Shown here: in pieces, positions 22,006 through 33,099 of the stretch
How the letters are laid out: each line of letters starts with the position of its first letter
How positions within the stretch are numbered: position 1 is the first letter of the stretch
Assembly: GCA_903813345.2 (NCBI GenBank)
Contig: CAIIXF020000010.1
Coordinates: forward strand, 28,794,425-28,858,424
Direction: 5' to 3'
Source of the DNA: Owenia fusiformis
Taxonomy: Eukaryota; Annelida; Polychaeta; Sabellida; Oweniidae
Length of the DNA: 64,000 nt
The notes under the pieces: model-generated
Database searches by the model: none
What the model saw: the letters and a program-made list of their open reading frames with translations, nothing else
Told to the model about the DNA's origin: nothing
Made by a program: the position numbers and the translations under genes

Positions 22006-23075
22006 TAAAGTATCACTAACATGTCGAACCAGTAACCGTTCTTGTAAACATTTTTATAAATGTGAAATTTTATGTTCAAAATCGGGAACACAATTTTAAA
22101 TGTCAATCATGACATCACGAACAGAACGGGTTTTGAATATGATTGGAGTTCATAATCTCCGAACGTGCTTATAAAGTGTTAGTGTAACTGATTGCAACTG
22201 TATTCAATGAAGTGAGGAATTGATTCAGAGATGACTACTTTGGAGCCACGTTTTTTCCTCCGATAAACAAAAAAAATAATACCTAAATTAGAGCCTCCGA
22301 CCCAGCGGTACGTTTTCACATAGCTAGTCATGCAGAATTACTTTCTGGCCAGTCAGAACACAATATAGAAAAAAATAAACACGCTCAGTTGAAAGTATTA
22401 CATAACTCAAGCTGTCTGAAATCTTGTATCCAAAAGGCATTGAGCCATGAGGTGATTTCAGTAAGCGTTACTCCGTTCTGGCCAATCAGAACACAGTATA
22501 ACGTGAACACTTTTGAATTTACATTCGAGTTGCATAAAGCATTGCCGATTAAAATCCATAACCGGTTCTGTTCGTGACGTAATGTTTTTTCCCGGGAAAT
22601 CTTATTTTGCCACTAATGAACAAACGGAATGAGTTGAGAGTCTGTTGGAATACTATTTTTACTTACCAATATCTGTTTAATCTATTGCAGTGAGAAAAAA
22701 TAAACAGAAATTACCGAATTAGCACTTTAAGATCTGACATTGTATTATTGATATTTTCAACATTATAATATTGGGGGGGGGTAGGTACGAAAAATTTCGA
22801 ACGGAATGCGTGACATATACGTGATTCGCGTGAAAAGTCCGAACGAAATGTGTACGTTTTTTTTCGGCATTTGTATTTTTGCTGTGTAGACGAACTTTTT
22901 TAGAAATTTTTCTACACAAATATTTTTGCTTGACAATTACCAGGTAAAATGCGTATTTGCGTGACATTTTGTGTCACGCAAAAATAACTGGCGTGACTTC
23001 TAATTCTTCAGCAAATGCGTGACAAATACGCAAATTGCGGGACAGTTGACAGGCCTGTATAGACCTCAGAGCATG
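22006..23075. other. No recognisable gene
   Basis: Unique-looking AT-rich sequence with short chance frames. A degenerate cluster of GTGACATATACG/GCGTGACA-like words lies at 22800-23045, suggesting an eroded TIR element, but ends could not be set. Confidence 0.35.
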
Positions 23076-23077
23076 GG

Positions 23078-23206
23078 TAATATCGTCAGATACACCCTTT
23101 AGGGCTAGGCACAAAAGCTTTCGAACCCCTCAATCCCTTCGGTTGTTCAGAGTACAGAAAACATATGTGCCTAGCCCTGCGGGGTGTACATTCGATGATA
23201 TTACCC
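23078..23206. mobile_element. Small hairpin element
   Basis: GTAATATCGTCAGATACACC and TAGGGCTAGGCACA on the left are mirrored by TGTGCCTAGCCCT and GGTGTACATTCGATGATATT on the right, giving a stem of nearly 40 bp around a loop of about 50 bp. Looks like a miniature foldback element; no clear target duplication. Confidence 0.5.
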
Positions 23207-23225
23207 CTGCTCTTCAGTCTACATT

Positions 23226-24214
23226 TCTTAAATATAAACTAGAAAAAATAAGACCCACGGTCCTGTGCTCACACAGTTTGGAACCTTCAGAGGAATGTAT
23301 ATCCTGACTTTCAAACAAAAATATTGATTTGGATTTGTAGTCTCGAACTTTGAGAAACTTAGACAGCACAGTTGTGTGACCTAGTTTGATGATGTTTGAC
23401 CCTGAAAATTTTACTTATTTAGAGCTCAATAAGGTCTTTTGTGATTAAGCTGATCAAAATTTACATCCAAAAATCAATTTGAAAAATCAACTTTTTTGAC
23501 CTTTCAAAGGTCACTGCAGGTCAAGAAAAGGTCAAATCGTAAAACTAATGTCAGATTTGAACTCCTGGTAACTTGTAGATGATTTTCAAAAACAAATTTG
23601 GTCACATTGAAGCAAGTTGAAAAATAACTTATTTTTACTGTTTTTTACGTCAAATATCTCAAAAACTGTAAAAAATTGATGCTGACATATATTGAGCAAT
23701 ATGTAGGGAATGCTTAAATCTAGTTATGATGTAATTCATTGCAAGAAATGATCAAGTATAAGGCAGACTTTGTGAAACTTGTCAATCACAAAACCTGCCG
23801 TTGACTTTATAATACATAAGTTTCCTGAAAATGACTAAGTCTTACTTTTTGTCAAATTTTATAGAGTAAACACCAAAAACTGTAATTCCAAGAGCTTTGA
23901 AATCTTCAGAGGACATAAGTTGCATATACAGCAACTACTACAAGTTATTTGAAAGTTCTACTTCAACAAAGTGTCTAGTATTTACAGAAAATTTGACTTT
24001 TTGACGTCAAAATCAGCGATTTCTCGGAAACCGAGCGAACTTGGGAAATGGCGATGATAGGTCAAATAGGAATTATGGATATGCATAAAATGACTGTGGA
24101 TACGACTCAATCCGAATAGCAGTTTTAATTTGTGCAGCCAATGTTGACGGACGGACGGACGGACCAACGGATGGACGGGCGCCTGATCGATCCCATAGGC
24201 TCACTGTGTGAGCC
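23226..24214 (+). mobile_element. Helitron-like element ending in a perfect hairpin
   Basis: The right end holds CATAGGCTCACTGTGTGAGCC, a 7-bp stem (GGCTCAC/GTGAGCC, 24198-24214), preceded by a CGGA tract (24149-24180). The left end has GTGCTCACACAG near 23258. The body carries the GACCTTTCAAAGGTCACTG-type repeat seen at 4290-5650. Boundaries are approximate. Confidence 0.4.
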
Positions 24215-25065
24215 AAAAACAGCAACTCCATGGAGTAGCAAATCCCACCGAACATATTATGCTTATTATAGCTTGTGTAAATGTTGAAATGTTTGTGCAC
24301 TTTGTGATAGAAGCATGAAATTTGGCACAAAGTTAGTTTAAACCATTGTGAACTTGGCATCATCATATAAAATTTGAACCAAATCTGTTCACTGGTACAC
24401 TGTATATGAGTTATCAAAGATTACGTTTTTTATGAAAATTGGCCGCCATCTTGAAATCCAGCTGCCATCTTGAAAATTGTTTCTTGAACAGAGCTAATGT
24501 GTCCCTAGGCATAATCATATAAAATTTCAACCAAATCTGTTCACTGGTATTTGAGTTATCAAAGATTATGTTTTTTACGAAAAATTGCCGCCATTTTGAA
24601 ATTAAGTAACCATCTTGAAAATTTTTTGTCGAACATAGCTACTGTGTCCCTAAGCATCATCATATAAAATTTGAACCAAATCCATTCACTGGTATTTGAG
24701 TTATCAAAAGATTACATATTTTTACGAAAAATGGCCGCCATTTTGAAATTAAGCGACCATCTTGAAAATCTCTTTTTGTGCGAAACTCTTTTGTCCCTAG
24801 GCATCAGCATATGAAATTTGAACTAAATCCGTCAACTTGTATTTGAGTTATCAACAATTACATTTTTTACGAAAAATGGTGGCCATTTTGAATTGAGCGG
24901 CCATATTGAAAATTCCTTCTCGAGCAGAGGTCCTACACTCATAAGGCATAAGCCTATAAAATTGAACCAAATCCGTCAACCGGTATTGGAGTTATCGCCC
25001 GGACACACGGACGGACGAACGGACAGCTTCTCTATATCCCCCTCGAACTTCGTTCGGTGGGATAA
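24215..25065 (-). mobile_element. Helentron-like element, CCACCGAAC subfamily
   Basis: Left end has the hairpin ACTCC-AT-GGAGT then AGCAAATCCCACCGAAC; right end is CGAACTTCGTTCGGTGGGATAA. Both halves of the inverted repeat carry the subfamily change (CCACCG/CGGTGG instead of CCATCG/CGATGG). Tandem units of about 120 bp with TTTGAGTTATCAAAGATTA. Confidence 0.65.
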
Positions 25066-25700
25066 TAACAAGTCGTTGTGATGTATTAATCGATATAAAT
25101 ATATTCCTTGCACCCTTCTTCATCTTCATGTGTAATAACAAGCTATGATATTGGTTAGCACGCCAGAAATGAACATAATTTTATTCAAAGGATATTTCAA
25201 AAATTTTGAGGCTGCATTTTGTTTGTAGATTTTGACCAATCAGAGGCATATGTCATCTCAATACAGATTTACATTATAAGCGCGGTTATCTTTGAACTCT
25301 TATAAAAATTGAACTCAAAACTAAAGCTTTGTGTGTTACTTTTTGAAAATTGACTGTTTCCTCAATGTTTTGGAAATGCGATAAGATGAAGAAATATTTA
25401 AAATATGGTCACAGATGACATAATAGAGAGTTAAAGCAGATATGAAATGGTATTTTTAACCTAAAGGAATCAATATAATTTTTTGATAAATGTATTTGGA
25501 CATGTTTTCTAATCAGTAGTGTGAACATTTCACTCTAACGATCATTCATTGGTTGTGACGTTATTGGCCCCCACGTGATCTCTCACTGGTCCCCACGTGG
25601 CCCGTTTTGGTCCATTAGATCATGGCGTCATAATGCCAAAATGTTTTGTTATTTGTTTACACAACAATCCTATGGTTGCCGTGACGTTGTGATTACTAAG
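25066..25700. other. No recognisable gene
   Basis: AT-rich sequence without supported coding exons. A paired CCCACGTGATC / CCCCACGTGG motif lies at 25570-25605. Confidence 0.35.
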
Positions 25701-25928
25701 TAGGGCTCTCGCCAGGCTTTTAGACTGTGGCGCAGCACCACACTCTATTTAGCTCCCTCCACACCCTATTGGCAAATCATGACTGTTTCCACAGTCTTAA
25801 CTTGACTGAATATACAATAATATCATGTAAAAAGGATAAAACATAACATAAATATGATTTATCACGTTTGAACGATTATTCTGAAGATGTTAGCACCACA
25901 CCCTAAATATTTCCTGGTGAGAGCCCTG
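25701..25928. mobile_element. Miniature TIR element
   Basis: Begins TAGGGCTCTCGCCAGG and ends CCTGGTGAGAGCCCTG, inverted with two mismatches; CTAAG flanks both sides (25696-25700, 25929-25933). A 228-bp non-coding element. Confidence 0.65.
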
Positions 25929-26432
25929 CTAAGGGACCAATAAACCAAAGCTATATTTTATATATGACGTTACTTATCACGTGGGGGCCAATTTGATTTA
26001 TCATTTAGTTTTATTTCATTATCTAAGACCGTTAGCAGTTATCTAACATTTATTTTATAATGGCTATCGCAAGAACTCTACGTTGGGCTTACAATGGAGA
26101 AAACCGCATTTTTGTAGCTGCAAGTTGAGAAAAGCTATTTCAGTTGTCCTTTAAGCTACACTTCTTATTTTTACCTGCAAATGATGGATAAATTCCTACC
26201 AAATCGAACGAATGTTTTCATGGATCGCCATGTTTGTGATCCAAGGTGGATTGCCTCCCAGAATGCAACATCAGTTAACTTTATTTACTCGTGACATGTT
26301 TCAAAATGGCGGAATGGCATTTTGAAAGCTGGCACGTGTCATGTTGCATTCTGGGAGCCAATCTTCCTTGTGGCGTAATTGGGCTCCATGATCACCTCAA
26401 CATTTAAAGAGTAGGAATAACCTGTGAATTTC

Positions 26433-26597
26433 GGGTTTGTAGAAAAAACCGGGTACCGAGTAGTAAATCCTCCATGCTGGGTTAAAACTTGGTACCCGGT
26501 ACCCAAATATAGTGGAATTTGTATTTGAACCACTAAAACAGATGTTTGAACCCAGCATGGAGGATTTATTACCCGGTACCCAGTTTTTTCTACAGTT
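26433..26597. mobile_element. Short relative of the Mutator-like foldback
   Basis: Starts GGGTTTGTAGAAAAAACCGG and carries TAAATCCTCCATGCTGGGTT, mirrored by AACCCAGCATGGAGGATTTA near the other end: the same arms as 9650-10163 with the middle lost. Just outside, ACAAATTCCACTATATTT (about 26620-26637) is an inverted copy of an 18-bp piece inside the element, a sign of rearrangement. No clear target duplication. Confidence 0.6.
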
Positions 26598-26639
26598 CTT
26601 ATTTGTCATTATAGACACAAATTCCACTATATTTGTACG

Positions 26640-27563
26640 TTCTGGGGCAGAGAAAATAGAGCACTCAATTCACTGAGTTAAGAATTTATGACATATGTGA
26701 CAGAATGTCTTTTTCATAGTGTTAGTAATTATTTATGTTAACAACTGTATTGATGTTTTTTAAATGAAAAACACAAGCGAAATGCATGAAAAAGAAAAAG
26801 CTCCGCAGATTCATTCTACAAACAACTTGCAGTCTTTTTCATGGATGTTACTATGCACTGATTGGTTTTTCGGCATTCTGGATAAATGTTAAGGTGGCCA
26901 TTTTGAATTTTCCATCCTAAAATCTTGTCTGTCGAGGTTTGTTCACAGGTAATCCGCCAAACTGTTTGAGGGATTCATTTGAAATTCAGCCATGTTAATC
27001 TAATTGAAAGCCCATGATCTTATTGAAAATAACACGGCAGAGAAGCATTCAAATATAAGAGGCCACATACTTTATAAGCCAAACTAGAAGCAATCCAAGA
27101 TATACAGATGTCATTCATGTACAATAGGAATATATTTTTCCATATATTATTGCATAACAATATTTTGATTTCTTATTTTTTAGGTTTTACTGACGCAATA
27201 AAACAGTGAAATGGACTCTTAGATTGCCATCGTAAAGTCAGATAGTCAGATAGAAAGTTTCAATTATTGCCTTTATTGTGAGACTTCTGAGAACGTTGTA
27301 CGGAATTCCGGCACTTAACGGCATCACGAAAGGTTATGTTTATTAATTACTTCGCGATGCATGGGGGTGACTTCATGAACGTTTGCATGGGGCTGCTGAA
27401 CTTGATTTCACGTTTCTCGTCCACTCAAAATCCACTAAAATGCACGCCCAAACCCTTTCCATAGGCCAGGCCTGTAGCCAAGGGGGTTTGATGAGTTAGG
27501 GTGACCTTACTTCCTGTGAAAGCTATTTGGATTTTGATATAATAGCTTTCCCACGGAGCATTT
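26640..27563. other. No recognisable gene
   Basis: Unique-looking sequence. I could not find exons with convincing splice signals on either strand. Confidence 0.35.
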
Positions 27564-28044
27564 GGACAGCTGAATGATTGTGACCTTTGAAATCGAATTT
27601 AGTCGATCCGCGGCTTACTTTTGGTCTCTAACTATGTCATACATCATTATCATCCTTCCGTGCAAGTATTGGAGCGCTGAAGTACTTCTTTTTCGATCAA
27701 GACTTGTAAATTGTTCATTGAGTGAATGTTTCTTAGACCTATTTCCAATATGGCGGTTTGCTAGGAGCGAGATACGCAACGAACGAAATGAATTTTGAGA
27801 ATTAGTTAGGTTCGGACAACCTCCGGAGATTTAGGAAAATGTCCAAGCAGAAAACGCCATATTGGAATTTGGCAGTAAAAACATTTACTCGACTAACAAT
27901 TACAAGTTTTGATCGAAAAGGAAGTACTTCAGCGCTCCAATACTTGCATGGAAGGATGATAATGATGTATGACATAGTTAGAGAACAAAAGTAAGCCACT
28001 GATCCACTTAATTCGTGTTTAAAAGGTCACTTATTCAGCTGTCC
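27564..28044. mobile_element. Foldback element (GGACAGCTGAAT ends)
   Basis: Arms of about 220 bp. The left arm runs from GGACAGCTGAATGATTGTGA through CTAACTATGTCATACATCAT to AATATGGCG, and the right arm repeats all of these in inverted order (GATGTATGACATAGTTAG near 27963, end at GTCC 28044). The two open frames, one on each strand with the same TMSYIIIILPCKYWSAEV sequence, are the two arms and not genes. Confidence 0.7.
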
Positions 28045-28850
28045 ATTTCCCCGTACGAGAGCCATAAGTTTCAAAATCTAACATGGCTCTCGAAGTGAAT
28101 AAGGATGACCCAATCCTGCCCTTTCAAATTTCTGTTAAAATCATGCAGTTTTTCACCATTCTGACTGTTTTTCATGTGATTTTGGGTCAAATTTGCAAAA
28201 GTGAGCCCCCCTGGATTTTTGGAAAATTGACCCCCCCCCCTGGAGGCTACGTGCCTGATAGGCTCTATGTTATACCCACAGACTTTCATGATTCTGAGCA
28301 TATTTTGTGTGATTTTCATTCTGGTCCAAATATGTCAAAGTGAACCTCCTAAAATTCGACTTTGCATGCCTATGGCCGAGCTATGCGCATTCAAGGCATT
28401 GCATGATCAGCGTGATTTCATTTTCAGATTTCAACGATTTGTTTTCTTCTTATTCATTCTCGAAAATCATGGGCTTCAACTTCGTCTAGACGAAAAGAAA
28501 AGTCTATAGAGCAAGCCTTTGCTCGATAATCTAGTCTAAACTAAAGATAAGCTTGGATACTCACCGATAGACCACCAGTTCAAATTTTGAAAATTATCAA
28601 CTTGTCAAGCTCGCGCCGCCAGGTGTCGCATTTGACTTTTAAAATCACATGGCCAGAGATGGCGGTAAATTTGAAAGTTTAAACTTTTTGCGCAATTTAA
28701 TGATATTGACCCCCCACCCCGATCTAGGATCTAGGTTTTTTGTTTAGGGGAGCGTTCAACAATGACTTCTTAAGGGAGCTCAAATACCAGTTATGATATG
28801 CAGAAAATGTGTATTAAAAAATTGAAATTCTGACTTTTTAGTGTATATTG
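28045..28850. other. No recognisable gene
   Basis: Short chance frames only. Homopolymeric C runs at 28229-28240 and 28710-28720. Confidence 0.35.
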
Positions 28851-28959
28851 TGGACTGAATTATCATTCCTCAATGGTGTTGTTTCAAAATATGCACGAAT
28901 GCATAGTACATGTAGTATGAGTGCTAAGTTTAGGTAACAATGCAATGGATTGAATGACT

Positions 28960-31600
28960 TAAGGATTTAAGCCCTGGACCCAGTGCATTGTTTGTTGAAT
29001 CATACCATGAAGGTGTTGTTTCCAAATCTGCATGACGGCGTAGCCAGAATGCAAAGTTTAGGAAACAACGCCTGAGTGAAATGAAGCAGCTACAATGCAT
29101 TGAGTCTTGGGCTTATATTCTTTTTACACATTGCAAAATATTTTCAACAAAATCACCTAAAAGATACAAAATCACTAAAAGAGTATTTCAATGAAACTTT
29201 TTGCAAGGGTCAAGTATTGGCAAAGCGTCAATTCCAATCTCCTCACCTTGGAAACCACACAACAAATGCGTTATTGATTATTTCATGCACTGCTGTCATG
29301 TGAAATACTGTGTTCAGATTGGCTGGAATCGGACACACCTTGCCTAGCTATGTGTGAATCAGCCACGATGTACAGGGCTTAATTCTTTTCACACATTGCA
29401 AAATATTTATTAGGATATTAGGATATCATTTAAAATATCAAAATCACTTATGGCAGGGGTAAATTTGTCAACACATCAATTTCACATTCTAGATGGTTGT
29501 TCTGGATTATGTATATTCTCCCTCTGGATAGGCCCTTTTATTTCCTCATAGTTTATATTATTCAGATATTCTCCAAAGGAGGAGGGAAGGTATCGCAACA
29601 GATTTCGGACAGTCATATGTTGGATTTTGGCTATTTTCTCAGGATTAAAACAGGTTCTGATGTTAGGCCAATGCATTACCTCCAGGAAAAGCACTCCTAG
29701 ATATGATAAAATAATTTTGACTTTGAGACAGGGAAGATTCAAACAACCCACCCACATGTTTTTTCTGAAATGTTTTCCTGGTACTTTTTTAATTTTTCTT
29801 GCATCAATATGCTGTGTTTTGATACACAGTTAAATCCTTTAAAGGAATAAGTGATACCTTTTAGATAAAGTGGAAAACAATATTTCCCATGTTATTTTCC
29901 CATAGGTAAAACTCATGCGATCCATTGCTTTCAGCTAATTTTGGTCACCCATAATGGATCTCTTTTACACCCCCGAAGGAATTTGTATCTTTTGGGTCTA
30001 TGGATAATGTGTATGAAAACAATCCAATTACTAGTACTATAAATGGGCTAAAATTAGCAATTGAAGCTAGAGTAAGAGATATCACTTATACAAGGTGCAA
30101 CAATTAGTACAGATGGGCCATTCAACAATCATCGACCAGTGTCAAAATATATTTAAGTTTGGATATTTCATCAAGACTAACATATAGTTTTATGATCTAC
30201 AAAGAAACCCCCTGGATGAACATCATTTCAGCTGATATTCCTCTTGAAACGTGGTGGATCTTAAAAATCTATAAGTGGGACTCCCTTTATAGAAGCTTTG
30301 AACTGAGTTTACACTTCTTAATGCTCAAATTGATAGTTTATCCTATACATTTTAAGAAAATTGGTATGTCAAAGAATATGTTAGCCAAATATTGACCCGA
30401 TAGCTCAGAAAAAATAAAAATTTTGAATCTTCTCTCTACAGTCCTTGTTGCCCCTTTAATCAGAGTGATCAACAAGTTTGTTTTCAACACCAGGAAGCAT
30501 ATTTGGAGCATGTCCTGAAATGTCATCAAATAAAAATGGTGAGATCAACATTTCACACTTCGATATAATGTCATGCTTTGCCTAATGTACATTTGTGCCA
30601 AAAAATGAACCTGATCATATCATTTATGACGTGGAAGTTAAAGGAAAAAACAACAGCCCACTAATTTCTGCTCACCCTGTACCTTGAATTATTGATGATG
30701 AAATTACATTTTATGAATGATTTTATCATTGTATGCTCATTTATCAATGGATATATCTATTGTATCACAATGTACATATTATTTGTAACTGCCATTAATC
30801 ATACAGTTAAATGAAAAGTCTATTTTATCTTTTATATTAAAAGTGTTCAATTTAACTTGTGGTGGCAAAACTCCAGCATCAAGATGAACATTTTCGAGGA
30901 CAATTTTTTGTGAAGTATTTTCATATTCAGTTTATTGGTTATTGTGAATATGCCTTGTTCAAAAGACAAAGGACCGAAAATCTAACACCAACAAACTATA
31001 CTGTCTATGAAAAAACATTTACTATAATTGCTGATGGTGTGCTAATTTCATCCACGACAACTCTGTGGCCAAAATCATGGCAGGACTTTTGGGAGGATAC
31101 TGGATCTACAGCTGTTATGAAATGTAGGTAATTGTCATTGGTTTATTACTTGGCCATATACAGTAAAAGAAATTCATGCATAGGTAGGCAAGGTGTGTCA
31201 GATTCCAGCCAATCGGAACACGCTATTTCGTATAACTGCATTGCATTATATAACCAACAACCCACCTACATGTAAGATCACCTGTTGAATGGTTGTCAAC
31301 ATGATAACTTGATTTCAAAAATTTTATCCTTGCAAAAAATGTCATTGAAAATATGTTCTTTAAGTGATTTCGTATCTTTAAGGTGATTTCATATGATAGA
31401 AAATATTTTGCAGCCTGTGAAAAGAATTGAAGCCCAAGACTCACTGCATTGTGGCCGATTCATTCTGCCCAGGCATTGTTTCTTAAACTGAGCACTCAAT
31501 TATGAAACCTCGTGCAAAGTTTGAAACAACACCTTGGAAGAATGATAATCAGTTCACAATGAACTGAGTCTATGGCTTAAATCCTTAATCATTACACTAA
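28960..31600. repeat. Inverted repeat pair enclosing 1.8 kb
   Basis: The left arm (about 28960-29340) contains GTCTTGGGCTTATATTC, AAAATCACCTAAAAGATAC and ATTGGCTGGAATC. The right arm (about 31170-31600) contains their complements in reverse order (GATTCCAGCCAAT, TATCTTTAAGGTGATTT, GAAGCCCAAGACTCA). Between them are short frames without recognisable domains. A diverged large TIR element or two inverted copies of one repeat. The part near 29640-29700 is related to 58540-59170. Confidence 0.5.
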
Positions 31601-31859
31601 AGTATTTTTTAAGGAAAACAATTCATCAACTGGGCTCAAGAGAGATACGGTATCGACGCTTATGCTCTAACATGTCTAACGAATGAACAGCTTATAAATG
31701 GTGAAGTTGTGGACTTGGGCGAATTCTCCTTTAGCCCTAACATGTCTGTACCAACAGAATTGAATTTTAGACTGCAAACTGAAATGAAATGACACAGGAG
31801 TGAAGTTTTACAGGAACACAGAAGTCAGAGAAGTGGTGTTCATATATTCCGTCACTATG

Positions 31860-32350
31860 TTAAACGTAAACCATGATACCATGGTCTATCATGATCGGCA
31901 ATGAAATTACCACCAACTCTGATACCATGATATTTGTAATGTACCTGACCATAATTGACCATGGTATTACCATGGAATATCATGGTTGATGACATTTCAT
32001 GGCATTTCATTGTACGGTGTGACAATCAATTACAATGGTCATACCATGTCATTTCATTGCCAAGATCATAACTCTCATTTATCATGGTTTTATCATTGCA
32101 TTTCATGGTTGGTGGTATATTATAGCATTTCATTGTCAAACCTAACTACAAATACCATGGTTATATCATAGTATTTCATTGCCAAAAGAGCTCTTAGAAG
32201 AGTGTCAAATCTAAAATTGGTCAGAGTTGATATTGACCATGAAATGCTATGAAATACCATGTTTAACCTTGAAATGCAATGAAATACATTGACCGATCAT
32301 GATACACAATGAAATGCAATGTTCTTTCTTGCAATGCAGTGAAATAAAAT
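31860..32350. repeat. Degenerate array of CATTTCATTGC / CCATGGTA words
   Basis: The words GCATTTCATTG, GTATTTCATTGCC and CCATGG recur many times. Those before about 32195 are on one strand and those after about 32240 are inverted (GAAATGCAATGAAATAC), around a short palindrome near 32188-32205. Looks like a large imperfect palindrome with short-period arms. No coding sequence. Confidence 0.55.
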
Positions 32351-32696
32351 GATAGACAATATACAAAAGTCGTGAAAGTATTTTTTATATGAAAATATCT
32401 TTATTAATGAATGTTCATTAGATAACCAAATTATAATTACAATTACATGTAGTGATTCTGATGTTAATCAAAATCACAACTTTATATACTTTTGTTCCTT
32501 TATTTAATAAATGAACTTCTCTTATAAATAATTAAGTTAATAAACCTAAGAGACAAAATTTTTATGTTAAACAAATATACTTTACTTTTATTTATCTGAT
32601 CAACTTAAAATTTTGTGAGACCAACCTTTTTAGATACAAAAAATTACATGTGTAATTGACACAATACTCACAATACTCAATTACGTATATCATGAT

Positions 32697-32797
32697 CATT
32701 AATGCCGTGGTCACATATGCTCCGATTTTCAGCACAATACTCAATCGGCCGGGCGCCATTGCTGAAAATCGGAGCATATGTAACCACTGCATTAATG
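32697..32797. mobile_element. Near-perfect 38-bp hairpin (miniature foldback)
   Basis: CATTAATGCCGTGGTCACAT at the left end pairs with the sequence up to 32797 in 36 of 38 positions; the loop is 25 bp and GC-rich (CGGCCGGGCGCC). No coding function. Confidence 0.7.
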
Positions 32798-33099
32798 GAA
32801 CCATTGCATTTTATTGTCAGCAGTGCTTTTTTAGCATTAAAATACTGCAGTATTTCATGGTCAGAAACCATCAAATGCAATGATATGGTTCAGAGCTTTG
32901 ACTATGTTATCATTGCATTTGATGGTATCTGACCACGAAATACTACAAAACGGCAGTATTTTTTCAATGGGAAACTCCATATTAAAACACGCTGTTCACC
33001 ATGGAATGCAATGTTGCCATTTAACGATCACGTCATAGTGACATAACTTACGTATTAGATTTCACCTATTTTTGCACTTAAGCCTAGGGGCTCTTGATG

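Noticed and set aside
30859-31131. 90-residue plus frame
   Set aside because: No recognisable domain, lies between arms of an inverted repeat, and alternative frames look equally plausible.
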